A DNA stretch of 64,000 bases from positions 186,001 through 250,000 of the forward strand of contig CAZKRM010000001.1 in NCBI GenBank assembly GCA_964555285.1, read 5' to 3'. A model generated the notes under the pieces. The model saw only the letters and a program-made list of their open reading frames with translations, had not been told where the DNA came from and searched no databases. Shown one piece after another: positions 17,772 to 26,679 of the stretch; position 1 is the first letter of the stretch; each line of letters begins with the position of its first letter. The DNA comes from JBBIQV01 sp964555285. Lineage in GTDB: Bacteria; Nitrospirota; Nitrospiria; Nitrospirales; Nitrospiraceae. The position numbers and the translations under genes were made by a program.

Positions 17772-19688
17772 TCAGGTGGCCATCCAGGTGTCGAGTGTGT
17801 GACGAAGCGAATCGAGCAAGAGGGGTTTGGTCAGGACGTCATCCATTCCAGCCTCGCAGCAACGCCGGCGGTCATCCGCTCCAGCATGTCCGGTCAACGC
17901 GATGATGGTCATATGCCGGCCACTGGCTGCTTCGCGCTGCCGGATGGCCTTCGTCGCTTGAAACCCATCCAGCTCGGGCATTTCGCAATCCATCAGCACT
18001 AAGTGGTACTCGGCCCGATCGAGCGCGTCCACCGCTTCACGTCCGTTCCGCACCACTTCGACCTGGCAGCCCAACTTCTGCAAAAATTTACAGGCCACAA
18101 CCTGGTTGACCTCGTTATCGTCGGCAACAAGGATGCGAGCCGGTCCCGATATGGCTGTGCGGCAAGTGGCCGTCTTGCTGTGTGCAGGACTCTCTTGAGC
18201 GCGTTCGATCGCAGGGAGCAGCTTCGTCGTAAACCAAAACGTACTCCCCTGGCCAGGCGTACTCTCCACGTCGATCACCCCACCCATCAGGTCTACCAGT
18301 TGCCGGCAGATCATCAGCCCGAGGCCGGTTCCGCCGAACTTCCTCGCCGTCGAATGTTCAGCCTGGGAATAGGCACGGAAGAGCTTATCTTTCTGCTCCG
18401 GCGACAACCCAATCCCTGTGTCGATGACTTCCCATCGGAGGACCACGACATCGGGATCGTCCTGCCCGCTGGTCTGACGGGCAACGTGAATCTGAACGCC
18501 GCCATGCTCTGTAAACTTGATGGCATTCCCTACCAGGTTGAAGAGGATTTGCCGCAGCCGGACCGGATCGCCGCGGAGTGCCGGCGGGACGGTCGGTCCT
18601 ACCACCACAGACAGCGTCAACGCTTTCTGCGCGGCCAGTCCCGAGACCAGCGTCACCACGTCGTTGATCAGCGGCTGCAGCTCGACGTCGGCGACCTCCA
18701 ACGTCATCTTGCCGGCTTCGATTTTTGAGAAGTCGAGAATGTCGTTGATGAGGGCCAGGAGCGACTCGCCCGACCGATGCATGGTCTCCACATACCGGCG
18801 TTGTGGTTCGGTCAACTCCGTCGTCTGCAGCAACTGAGCGCAGCCGATCACCCCGTTCATCGGCGTCCGGATTTCATGGCTCATCGTTGCCAGGAACGTG
18901 CTCTTGGCTCGCGCCGTTTCCTCCGCCGCCTCCTTGGCACGGCGCAGCGCCACCGCCGCCGTGATGTCTATCCCGTAGGCCCGGACCTGCTGGACCTCCT
19001 GAAGGGCGAAGAACGACCACGCGAGCACGCGGTCGACGACGGCCGTTTCCATTTTCTCGATCGGCCGGCCATCGCGCAGGCATGTTGTCAAGATTTCGGT
19101 CAGGTTGCGCGGGAGCGCCGTCGCGAGATCCCCATCGGCAAACCCGAGCTCGTTCAACAATGCGACCATCGCTGCGTTGGCGTACAGCATCACACCCCGC
19201 TCATCGAGCTCCACGATGGGATGCGGCGCGTCCTCCGCGAGGGTGGCCACACGCTGCACGTCTCGTTGCGCCTCCCGTTCCCGGGTAAGATCCCGGCATA
19301 CGAGAATTCCTCCGACAACTTTTCGTGCTTGCAGGCGCGGCCAGAAGGTCACACTCATTTCGACGAGTGTGCCGTCCTCGCGGGTCCAGCGATGGTCGGC
19401 GAGCGTGGTCACCTGTCCAACGGCGAGTATCTGATCGAAGGAGCAGGGATCGGCCGGCTCTCCCTTGTGAGCTCCGAGCACGTCCTGCACACGTCGCCCT
19501 ACCGCTTCATACTGCGGTCCGATGCTCTGCTGCGCGGCTGGATTCAACGAGAGAATACGGCCGGTTCGGTCCACCACAAACACGGCATCGCTGACCGCTT
19601 CGAGGAGAAGAAGGGAATCTTCCCGGTTCGGGAGCCAGGCCGTCGAGGGTGGTGGGCACCGGTCCGGAATCGCTCTGCCTTCCATCAT
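17772..19688 (-). CDS. hybrid sensor histidine kinase (PAS-PAS-HK-REC)
   Basis: The 638-residue protein has no membrane segment, so it is probably a cytosolic sensor. Two PAS domains (about 25-140 and 145-240) precede HisKA with the phosphorylated His in MSHEIRTPMNGVIG, HATPase_c with DTGIGLSP, TARKFGGTGLGLMI and GQGSTFWF, and a C-terminal receiver with VADDNEVNQ, LVLMDCEMPELDG and LTKP. The start overlaps the HD-GYP-like gene stop by 4 bp (ATGA), so the two are made together. Ligand of the PAS domains unknown. Confidence 0.92.
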   Translation of the reverse strand: MMEGRAIPDRCPPPSTAWLPNREDSLLLLEAVSDAVFVVDRTGRILSLNPAAQQSIGPQYEAVGRRVQDVLGAHKGEPADPCSFDQILAVGQVTTLADHRWTREDGTLVEMSVTFWPRLQARKVVGGILVCRDLTREREAQRDVQRVATLAEDAPHPIVELDERGVMLYANAAMVALLNELGFADGDLATALPRNLTEILTTCLRDGRPIEKMETAVVDRVLAWSFFALQEVQQVRAYGIDITAAVALRRAKEAAEETARAKSTFLATMSHEIRTPMNGVIGCAQLLQTTELTEPQRRYVETMHRSGESLLALINDILDFSKIEAGKMTLEVADVELQPLINDVVTLVSGLAAQKALTLSVVVGPTVPPALRGDPVRLRQILFNLVGNAIKFTEHGGVQIHVARQTSGQDDPDVVVLRWEVIDTGIGLSPEQKDKLFRAYSQAEHSTARKFGGTGLGLMICRQLVDLMGGVIDVESTPGQGSTFWFTTKLLPAIERAQESPAHSKTATCRTAISGPARILVADDNEVNQVVACKFLQKLGCQVEVVRNGREAVDALDRAEYHLVLMDCEMPELDGFQATKAIRQREAASGRHMTIIALTGHAGADDRRRCCEAGMDDVLTKPLLLDSLRHTLDTWMAT

Positions 19689-20926
19689 GCTGCAGCGGCA
19701 ACCTGTTGAAGGATCGCTTCGAGATCGATGTGTTCTCGATCGACGTCGCGGATGTCCTGAATGACCCTGTCAGGATCGGTCTCTTGCGCCAAGTCTACTT
19801 GCACCGGAGGGCGACAGGGAGTATTCGACGCATCTCGGAAGAGATGCACGATGGGGAGATGCGCTTTGCCCGGAGTGATTCCGGTCACCACCCCCAACTC
19901 ACCGGACTTGAGTTCGATGACACTGTACAGGGGATACACGCCGATGGTGCGGATCAGATACGACACCAACTCCGACATCGAGGGGTGTTGGCGATAGAGT
20001 TGATACAGCTGCGTCAGCGCCTGATTCGACGACATGGGCGGCAAGCCTCCCTGGCCCGTCACCAGTTCATCGAACTGATCGATCACGGCCACCAAGCAGA
20101 CCGGATCCGACGCGGCTTGTTCGGATGACTGTACGGCTGTCGCAGCGTGCGGGACCAGATGATGCCTCTTCACGATATCGAGTACAAGGGGATCGACCTG
20201 GCTGTTTTTTTCGATGACCCCCACGCCTTGGATCGGATGCGAGTCGTACAACGCTTGCTGTGCGGGCGTAAACTGTTTGGACCGCCGCACGAGATTCCGC
20301 GGCAAGCGAAGCAACCCCACATCATGAATGAGCGCGCCGAACCCGATGTGCTGGAGGACCTCCCGCGGATAATTGAGCGCGTGTCCCAGAATCACCGCCA
20401 GAGTACACACGGTCAGGCCATGCTCATGCAGAGTCCTATCCGCTTTCTGCGCGCCCATCACTGCAAAGCACGCTGCCTCATGGTCGAGAATATCCGCCAC
20501 CATTTCGCCGGCCAGTTTCTGAACGGCATCGACCTGGATCAGGCCGGAAGTCCGTGTCGTCTCGAACAGGGACTTGAGCCGCGAGGTCCACTCGACTCTT
20601 CGACGTCTGGCGAGAGCGAAGTTCTCCGCAAGGATCAGCGTGGCCTGAGCGCGAGCCGGCGGAGGTTCAGTGGGAGAGGACGTCTGAGCCTGCACAGGCG
20701 CTGCTGCTTGTTTCACGAGCTGAGCGGATGCCTCGACGACATCGTGGCCTTGGTCCGGATCGATGGTGACTTCGGCAATGCCGGCCTGTGTGAGCGCGTC
20801 GATTTCTGAGGAATCCTTGATGGTGAATCGATGGCGGAAAAAAGGCGTGTGCAACCATGACCGGTCCACGCCGGTCACAAACATGCCGACCTTCAGAGAT
20901 TGTATCGGTATCCGTCGCTGTGCCAA
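19685..20926 (-). CDS. HD-GYP-family protein with degenerate GYP motif
   Basis: The 413-residue protein has a DUF3391 N-terminal domain (IPIQSLKVGMFVTGVD, FRHRFTIKDSSEI) typical of HD-GYP c-di-GMP phosphodiesterases, followed by an HD domain: HEHGLTVCTLAVILG, the metal-binding HD in GALIHDVGLLRLP and VKRHHLVPHAA. The canonical HHExxxGxGYP is replaced by HHLVPHAATAV, so the GYP signature is lost. Two of the metal ligands survive, so catalysis is uncertain; it may be a c-di-GMP sensor. Its stop overlaps the hybrid kinase start. Confidence 0.8.
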   Translation of the reverse strand: MAQRRIPIQSLKVGMFVTGVDRSWLHTPFFRHRFTIKDSSEIDALTQAGIAEVTIDPDQGHDVVEASAQLVKQAAAPVQAQTSSPTEPPPARAQATLILAENFALARRRRVEWTSRLKSLFETTRTSGLIQVDAVQKLAGEMVADILDHEAACFAVMGAQKADRTLHEHGLTVCTLAVILGHALNYPREVLQHIGFGALIHDVGLLRLPRNLVRRSKQFTPAQQALYDSHPIQGVGVIEKNSQVDPLVLDIVKRHHLVPHAATAVQSSEQAASDPVCLVAVIDQFDELVTGQGGLPPMSSNQALTQLYQLYRQHPSMSELVSYLIRTIGVYPLYSVIELKSGELGVVTGITPGKAHLPIVHLFRDASNTPCRPPVQVDLAQETDPDRVIQDIRDVDREHIDLEAILQQVAAAA

Positions 20927-21080
20927 GCACGCGCTCCTGCTCTACCAAGGCCATTTGACCCTACTTCATCGGCCGGTGCCGTGCACTTCTTGAGTAATAC
21001 TTCCATTCTGTAGATCGTTACGCTCGGATGCTGTCGGTTATTCTCCTTCGCCGAATCCCCCGTAGCTTCCGGCCTTCGTA

Positions 21081-21100
21081 GCCGAAGTGGCTACTTCGGC
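21081..21100. promoter_or_regulatory. 8-bp inverted repeat in divergent promoter region
   Basis: GCCGAAGT (21081-21088) and ACTTCGGC (21093-21100) pair around GGCT in the 270-bp gap between the divergent HD-GYP and protease genes. It could be an operator or a leader hairpin of the protease transcript. Confidence 0.35.
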
Positions 21101-21196
21101 GGAGTAGGCTGCGGCAGGGATGCAGGCGAAGGAGAATCACGGGCGCCGTCTGGATTATACTGTGGCCCTTCGTTTCCACTCACGAAAGGATGGTCT

Positions 21197-22237
21197 ATGT
21201 CTTCGTCAACAGAGCATCCCTCCACGCAGCCGTGTCCTCGACTCACCTCGCTGCTCGCGGCCTTGCTGTGGTGTTTGGTTACCGGACCGGTGCTTGCCGA
21301 TTCCCCTTCTCCCCTACTTGGAGACGTATTGGAACGCGCCACGCGAGCCACCGTGGGAATCTTGAACGACCCCGGCGAGGTGAAAGACTCGGATCGCCAG
21401 AACCGCTTCTCGATTCGCGGCACCGGCTTCCACCTGCGCGACGGCTACATCGTCACGGCCAGACATGCCGTCGAGCGGAACGAGATGGGACAAACGATGA
21501 TTCCCACGCGCATCAACGTGATGACGACGGACTTGCACGAACTGCCGGCGGAATTACAGGGAGACAGTGCGTACATGGATGTCGTGGTGTACCGCGTGGC
21601 CGAGCAACACCGCACCGTGTTGGGAGCCACCACTGCATTCGCGGAACAGGAAGCGGTGCCGGGAGACCAGGTCTTCACAGTCGGGTATCCACTGGGCTGG
21701 GGGCCCGCCATGGCGTTTGGACGAGTCGGCAATACGAACATCTTCCTGCAAACCGTGGACACCCGCCTCCTTCAAGCGGACCTCTCCGTGTGCAGTGGGA
21801 ACTCGGGTGGCGGACTGTTCAATAGCGCCGGCGAGATCGTGGGGGTCATGCACGCCATCATCCAGACCGAGAAACAAGCAGAAGAAGCCCGTTGCAGCCG
21901 CTTGGCGTTTGCAGTCCCGGGCCGATCGGCTCACCGGATCGTGAAGGCAGCCGTGGATGGTACACCGTTGGCGTTCTCCAGACTGGGTATTCACATGACG
22001 GCGGTCAAGGTGGAGACGCGTTGGCGGATCGCCGTGCGCGACGTGGCGGAACCGGCTAAGTCGGCCGGCATCCAGAAAACCGATATCCTCGTCGCGATCG
22101 ACGAGACGGAGATTAGCGATGCCGCGCAACTGAAGAATTATCTGAGGGAACGCACGACGCCCGGGCAACGAGTCATGTTGCGAGTCCGACGGGGCGACCT
22201 TGAGGTAGTCTTACCGGTGACGCTGGGTGGGTCCTAA
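21197..22237 (+). CDS. exported trypsin-like PDZ serine protease
   Basis: The 346-residue product has a signal peptide (LLAALLWCLVTGPVLAD), a chymotrypsin-fold protease domain with catalytic His in IVTARHAVE, Asp in SAYMDVVVYRV and Ser in SVCSGNSGGGLFN, and a C-terminal PDZ domain (SAGIQKTDILVAIDETEIS). It is related to DegP/HtrA periplasmic proteases but smaller (E. coli DegP 474 aa) and has only one PDZ, as in DegS, without a membrane anchor. It ends 15 bp before the convergent aspS stop. Confidence 0.88.
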   Translation: MSSSTEHPSTQPCPRLTSLLAALLWCLVTGPVLADSPSPLLGDVLERATRATVGILNDPGEVKDSDRQNRFSIRGTGFHLRDGYIVTARHAVERNEMGQTMIPTRINVMTTDLHELPAELQGDSAYMDVVVYRVAEQHRTVLGATTAFAEQEAVPGDQVFTVGYPLGWGPAMAFGRVGNTNIFLQTVDTRLLQADLSVCSGNSGGGLFNSAGEIVGVMHAIIQTEKQAEEARCSRLAFAVPGRSAHRIVKAAVDGTPLAFSRLGIHMTAVKVETRWRIAVRDVAEPAKSAGIQKTDILVAIDETEISDAAQLKNYLRERTTPGQRVMLRVRRGDLEVVLPVTLGGS

Positions 22238-22252
22238 CGCCGGAGCCGGGAA

Positions 22253-24016
22253 TTATTCGACCAGATCCAACTTGATCCGCAATTCTTTCAATTGCTCGGC
22301 GCTGACGGACGAGGGCGCGTCGGTCATGGGGCATTGCGCCCGTTGAGTTTTCGGAAAGGCGATGACGTCGCGGATGGAGTCGGCGTTGCCGAGCAGCATA
22401 ATGAGCCGGTCGAGCCCAAAGGCAATGCCGCCATGTGGCGGCGCGCCGTACTCGAGCGCATCCAGTAGAAAACCGAACTTCGCCGCCGCGTCCTCTTTGC
22501 CGATCCCGAGCAGATCGAAGACCTTGCTCTGAACATCGCGGCGGTGAATACGGATGCTCCCTCCTCCGATCTCGCTCCCGTTCAATACCATGTCGTAGGC
22601 CTTGGCCTTGACTCTCGTGGGCTCCGACTCGAACAGGGGCAGGTCCTCATCCATCGGCGCTGTGAACGGGTGGTGAATGGCGACGTAGCGTTTCGATTCC
22701 TGGTCGAATTCGAGCATGGGGAAGTCCAGGACCCAGAGCGGCCGCCAGGCCTTCCTGTCGATCAGGTTCAACTCCTCGCCCAACAACAACCGCAGCCGAC
22801 CCATCACGTCGTGTACGACGCCGGCTTTGTCCGCTCCAAACAGCAGCAAGTCTCCGACCTGCGCATCGGGTAGAGCCGCGAGTAGACCCTTCGCATCCAG
22901 GAATTTGGCGATCACCGATTCGAGCTGTCCCTCGCCGACGATCTTCACCCACGCCAACCCCTTCGCGCCGAAGCTCTTGGCCGTCTCACCCAGCGCGTCG
23001 ATCCGGCCACGAGGGGTTGACGCACCCCCCTTCACAATGAGCGCCTTGACGATGCCGCCCTTCGCCGCCGCATCTTTGAAGACCTTGAACTCACTCTTCC
23101 CGGCGAACGATGTCACCTCATGGAGCGGCATCCCGAAGCGAAGATCGGGCTTGTCGGACCCGTACCGTCCCATCGCCTCGGTGTAGGTCATCCGGGGGAA
23201 CGGCGTGGGCAGTGCAATGCCGCCCGTCTCGCGGAAGAGCCCCACGATCATCCGTTCCATCAACGTCATTACCTGCTCGCGATCGACGAACGACATTTCC
23301 ACGTCGATCTGCGTGAACTCCGGCTGGCGGTCGTTCCGCAAATCCTCGTCCCTGAAACACCGCGCAATTTGATAGTAGCGGTCCACTCCACTGACCATCA
23401 GCACCTGTTTGAACAGTTGCGGCGACTGCGGCAACGCATAAAAGCTGCCGGGATTCACGCGGCTCGGCACCAGATAATCCCTCGCGCCTTCGGGCGTGCT
23501 CTTCGTCAGCATCGGCGTTTCCACTTCGAGGAAGCCCTCGGCATTGAAGAATGTTCGCGCGTACTGCATGACCGCATGGCGAAGCCTGAGCAGCCGCTGC
23601 ATCTTGGGCCGCCGCAGGTCCAGAAAGCGGTACTTCAGCCGAATCGCCTCCGTCACTTCGGCGTCGTCCTCGATCAGGAAGGGCGGCGTCTTCGCCTCGT
23701 TCAGCATCTCCACGCCATCGACCAGCACTTCGATCTCACCCGTCGGCAGATCCGGGTTTCTGGATTCCTCCGGCCGCGCCGCGACCACCCCGCTCACGAC
23801 CACGACGCATTCACTACGCAGCCCGTGCCCAGCCTGATGGACCGCTGCATTCCGTTCAGAGTTGAACACCACCTGCGTCAGGCCTGTCCGGTCCCGCAGG
23901 TCGATGAAGATCAGGCTCCCGTGATCCCGCCGCCGCTGGACCCACCCGTTCAGGACAACCGCCTGACCGACCTGCGCCTTCTTCAACTCACCGCACCGAT
24001 GGGTTCTGATCTTCAT
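22253..24016 (-). CDS. aspS: aspartyl-tRNA synthetase
   Basis: Class II synthetase of 587 residues with N-terminal OB fold (LNGWVQRRRDHGSLIFIDLR), class II motif 2 (CFRDEDLRNDRQPEFTQID), a bacterial GAD insertion domain (about 290-420) and motif 3 (GGIAFGLDRLIMLL). Whether it also charges tRNA-Asn cannot be decided from sequence by eye. The ATG at 24016 overlaps the rluB stop (ATGA); a longer frame to 24082 would lie in rluB. Confidence 0.96.
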   Translation of the reverse strand: MKIRTHRCGELKKAQVGQAVVLNGWVQRRRDHGSLIFIDLRDRTGLTQVVFNSERNAAVHQAGHGLRSECVVVVSGVVAARPEESRNPDLPTGEIEVLVDGVEMLNEAKTPPFLIEDDAEVTEAIRLKYRFLDLRRPKMQRLLRLRHAVMQYARTFFNAEGFLEVETPMLTKSTPEGARDYLVPSRVNPGSFYALPQSPQLFKQVLMVSGVDRYYQIARCFRDEDLRNDRQPEFTQIDVEMSFVDREQVMTLMERMIVGLFRETGGIALPTPFPRMTYTEAMGRYGSDKPDLRFGMPLHEVTSFAGKSEFKVFKDAAAKGGIVKALIVKGGASTPRGRIDALGETAKSFGAKGLAWVKIVGEGQLESVIAKFLDAKGLLAALPDAQVGDLLLFGADKAGVVHDVMGRLRLLLGEELNLIDRKAWRPLWVLDFPMLEFDQESKRYVAIHHPFTAPMDEDLPLFESEPTRVKAKAYDMVLNGSEIGGGSIRIHRRDVQSKVFDLLGIGKEDAAAKFGFLLDALEYGAPPHGGIAFGLDRLIMLLGNADSIRDVIAFPKTQRAQCPMTDAPSSVSAEQLKELRIKLDLVE

Positions 24017-24834
24017 CGAACTCTCGCTTTCTTCGACCGGGCCCAGCCTTCTTTGCGCGCAGGCCGCTTGGGCATGGCGCACTGTTTCTGCTCATCCTGA
24101 CTGGACGCCACCCGCTCTTCCACAAGACCGCGCAGCGCGTTCGCTTCTCGATCCGTCAGATATCGGACTTCGCCGGGCCCCAAGTCGCCCAACGACAGCG
24201 GTCCCATTTTCACCCGCATGAGTTTCAACACCGGATGGCGCACCGCCTCCAGCATTCGCTTCACTTGATGTGTGCGTCCCTCGTGAATGGTGATTTCCAG
24301 CCAGGAATTGTGCTCCGCCTTGCGGATCTTCTTGACATGGGCCGGACTCGTCATGCCGTCATCCAGCTTGATGCCCCGCTGCAACGTGGTGATGTCCTCA
24401 TCCGTCAACATGCCCTTCACCTTAATCAGGTAGGTCTTCGGCACATGGTAGCGCGGGTGCAACAAGGCCTGCGCCAAATCGCCATGATTCGTCAGCAGCA
24501 TCAACCCTTCACTATCGAAGTCCAATCGCCCCACGGGAAAGACACGCAGACTGACTCCGTGCAGAAAGTCTTTCACGGTCGGCCGTCCGCCCGGATCGTC
24601 CAGCGTGGACATGACGTTCTTCGGCTTGTTCAAGATGAGATAGACGTATGGCTGCACCGACTTGAGATGTCGGCCGTTCACCTTGACGTGATCGCGGGCC
24701 GGATCTACCTTCGTGCCCAGCTCACGGACAACGCTGCCATTGACCATGACCTGCCCCTCGGCGATCATCTGCTCCGCCTTCCGCCGCGAGGCCAGCCCCG
24801 TCCCCGCAATCAACTTTTGCAACCTGATTTCCAT
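24013..24834 (-). CDS. rluB: 23S rRNA pseudouridine synthase, RluB/RsuA family
   Basis: The 273-residue protein has an N-terminal S4 RNA-binding domain (LQKLIAGTGLASRRKAEQMI), the RsuA/RluB catalytic domain with Asp in VGRLDFDSEGLMLLTN and the signature EGRTHQVKRM, and a basic tail. Length and the GRLDFDSEGL motif fit RluB (pseudouridine 2605 of 23S rRNA). I chose the ATG at 24834; a GTG at 24858 would add MRKKIERT. It is translationally coupled to aspS. Confidence 0.88.
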   Translation of the reverse strand: MEIRLQKLIAGTGLASRRKAEQMIAEGQVMVNGSVVRELGTKVDPARDHVKVNGRHLKSVQPYVYLILNKPKNVMSTLDDPGGRPTVKDFLHGVSLRVFPVGRLDFDSEGLMLLTNHGDLAQALLHPRYHVPKTYLIKVKGMLTDEDITTLQRGIKLDDGMTSPAHVKKIRKAEHNSWLEITIHEGRTHQVKRMLEAVRHPVLKLMRVKMGPLSLGDLGPGEVRYLTDREANALRGLVEERVASSQDEQKQCAMPKRPARKEGWARSKKARVR

Positions 24835-24909
24835 CGTTCTCTCTATCTTTTTTCTCACTCACCCGGTGGTGGAGACAGCAGTTCCGCCGCCTTACTAATC
24901 CGACTGTGA

Positions 24910-25006
24910 GCGGAGGGTGCCGGGGTTCGCCGTTCTGCGGCCGTCGAGCGACCACTTTCTGAAGTGGGGGCTCCGGGAGCACACAGCGAACCCCGGCGCC
25001 CTCCGC
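24910..25006 (-). repeat. core-hairpin element A, after guaA
   Basis: A 97-bp palindromic element starting 5 bp after the guaA stop codon. The outer arms 24910-24930 and 24986-25006 pair over 21 bp with a single G-T wobble. The core reads TGCGGCCGTCGAGCGACCAC on the plus strand, then TTTCTGAAGTGG and GGGCTCCGGGAGCAC. Inside the core CCACTT pairs with AAGTGG, GAGC with GCTC and CGG with CCG. The core matches copies at 37061, 45758, 54143, 57556 and others; the arms do not. Confidence 0.85.
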
Positions 25007-25011
25007 TTCCC

Positions 25012-26565
25012 TTATTCCCATTCGATCGTTGACGGCGGCTTCGAGCTGATGTCGTACACCACCCGATTTACACCCTTCACTTCGTTGATGATCCGATTCG
25101 ACATCTTGCCCAAGACCTCGTTCGGAATCTTGGCCCAGTCCGCAGTCATGCCGTCGAGACTGGTAACGGCGCGGATGGCGATCACATGCTCATAGGTCCG
25201 CTGATCGCCCATCACGCCGACGGTGCGAATCGGCAGCAGTACCGCAAACGCCTGCCAGATATCGCGGTACAATCCGGCAGCGCGGATTTCCTGGTCCACG
25301 ACGTGTTCAGCTGCACGCAAGATGGCCAAACGCTCTTTCGTCACCGCGCCTAATACGCGGATCGCCAACCCCGGACCGGGAAACGGCTGCCGCCAGACGA
25401 TCTCATCCGGCAAGCCTAGCTCGTTTCCGAGCACCCGCACTTCATCCTTAAACAGTTCCCGCAACGGCTCGATCAGTTTCAGTTTCATCTTCGTCGGCAG
25501 CCCCCCGACATTATGATGCGTCTTGATGGTCGCCGACGGGCCCTTGAAGCTGACACTTTCGATGACATCCGGATACAACGTCCCCTGCACCAGGAACGTG
25601 ATCTTCCCGAGCTTCTTCGACTCCGCTTCAAAATTTCGGATGAACAGCCGGCCGATGATCTTCCGCTTGCGCTCCGGGTCGGTCACGTTCTTCAGCGCGG
25701 TGAGAAACTGTGCCGAGCGATCCAGGAAGCGAAGATTCAGCTTCACGTGCGCGGCAAATGTCTTCTGGACCTGCGCTCCCTCCCCGGTACGGAGCACCCC
25801 GTTGTCCACGAACACACAGGTGAGCTGACTGCCGATGGCGCGATGCGTCAGGGCCGCGGCCACCGAAGAATCGACGCCCCCGCTCAACGCGCAGATCACG
25901 TTCTGGCTGCCGACCTGCTCACGAATCTGCTGCACCGCCGTCTCCACGTAGGATTGCATCGTCCAGGTGGGCTTGCAGCCGCAAATGTCGTACACGAAGT
26001 TGCGGAGGATCTTGGTGCCCTCGGCGGTGTGGGCGACCTCCGGATGGAATTGGAGGCAATAGACCCGGCGTTTGCCGTCCACCTGCTTCATCGCCGCCAC
26101 GGGCGAATTGTCCGTGTGCGCGATCGATCGGAAGCCCTTCGGCATCCGCTCGATCCGATCACCGTGCGACATCCACACCGTCGTCGCTCCGGCCCCCACC
26201 CCTTTCAAGAGATCGGTACCATCGTCGATCCGAAGCTCTGCTCGTCCATACTCACGATGTGGCGCTTTGGAGACCTCGCCGTCCAATAGATGCGTCACGA
26301 GCTGCATGCCGTAACAAATGCCGAGGATCGGGATGCCCTGGTCGAGGAATTGTTTCGGAACCAGCGGGGCCTTGCGGTCATAGACGCTCGATGGCCCGCC
26401 GGAGAGCACAAGGCCTTGCGGACGATACGCGAGGATGGTCGCCAGCGGAGCCGTGCAGGGCAGAATCTGCGAGTACACCTGCGCTTCACGAATGCGGCGA
26501 GCGATGAGCTGGGTATACTGCGATCCGAAATCGAGGACGAGGATTCTATCGTGCCAGAGTTCCAT
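25012..26565 (-). CDS. guaA: GMP synthase, glutamine-hydrolysing
   Basis: Converts XMP to GMP with ATP and glutamine. The 517-residue enzyme has a class I amidotransferase domain (LDFGSQYTQLIARR, nucleophile Cys in LGICYGMQLV, His/Glu in FHPEVAHTAEG), the PP-loop ATPase domain (ALSGGVDSSVAAAL) and the C-terminal dimerisation domain ending in PPSTIEWE, normal for GuaA. It lies downstream of guaB on the same strand, separated by a word-type hairpin, and is followed at once by core-hairpin element A. Confidence 0.97.
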   Translation of the reverse strand: MELWHDRILVLDFGSQYTQLIARRIREAQVYSQILPCTAPLATILAYRPQGLVLSGGPSSVYDRKAPLVPKQFLDQGIPILGICYGMQLVTHLLDGEVSKAPHREYGRAELRIDDGTDLLKGVGAGATTVWMSHGDRIERMPKGFRSIAHTDNSPVAAMKQVDGKRRVYCLQFHPEVAHTAEGTKILRNFVYDICGCKPTWTMQSYVETAVQQIREQVGSQNVICALSGGVDSSVAAALTHRAIGSQLTCVFVDNGVLRTGEGAQVQKTFAAHVKLNLRFLDRSAQFLTALKNVTDPERKRKIIGRLFIRNFEAESKKLGKITFLVQGTLYPDVIESVSFKGPSATIKTHHNVGGLPTKMKLKLIEPLRELFKDEVRVLGNELGLPDEIVWRQPFPGPGLAIRVLGAVTKERLAILRAAEHVVDQEIRAAGLYRDIWQAFAVLLPIRTVGVMGDQRTYEHVIAIRAVTSLDGMTADWAKIPNEVLGKMSNRIINEVKGVNRVVYDISSKPPSTIEWE

Positions 26566-26580
26566 GAAGGACCGTTAGAT

Positions 26581-26676
26581 GTGAAGGGTGAGGCGTAAGG
26601 GGTGAGGGGGTGATTGACGGATTGGAGACAGGATCAGGTTCTGGCCCCCTCACACCTTACCCCTGACTCCTCACGC
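26581..26676. repeat. word-type hairpin between guaB and guaA
   Basis: The gap between the guaB stop and guaA start is almost filled by two 30-nt arms that pair at about 25 of 30 positions. The left arm (26581-26610) is built of GTGAGG and GTAAGGGG words, the right arm (from 26644) of their complements such as CCTTACCCCTGACTCC. A loop of about 35 nt separates them. Confidence 0.7.
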
Positions 26677-26679
26677 GGC

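Noticed and set aside
24910..25006. Integron attC site as explanation of the core-hairpin elements
   Set aside because: Long imperfect palindromes flanking genes fit superficially, but the terminal RYYYAAC/GTTRRRY core sites are absent and the arms differ between copies.
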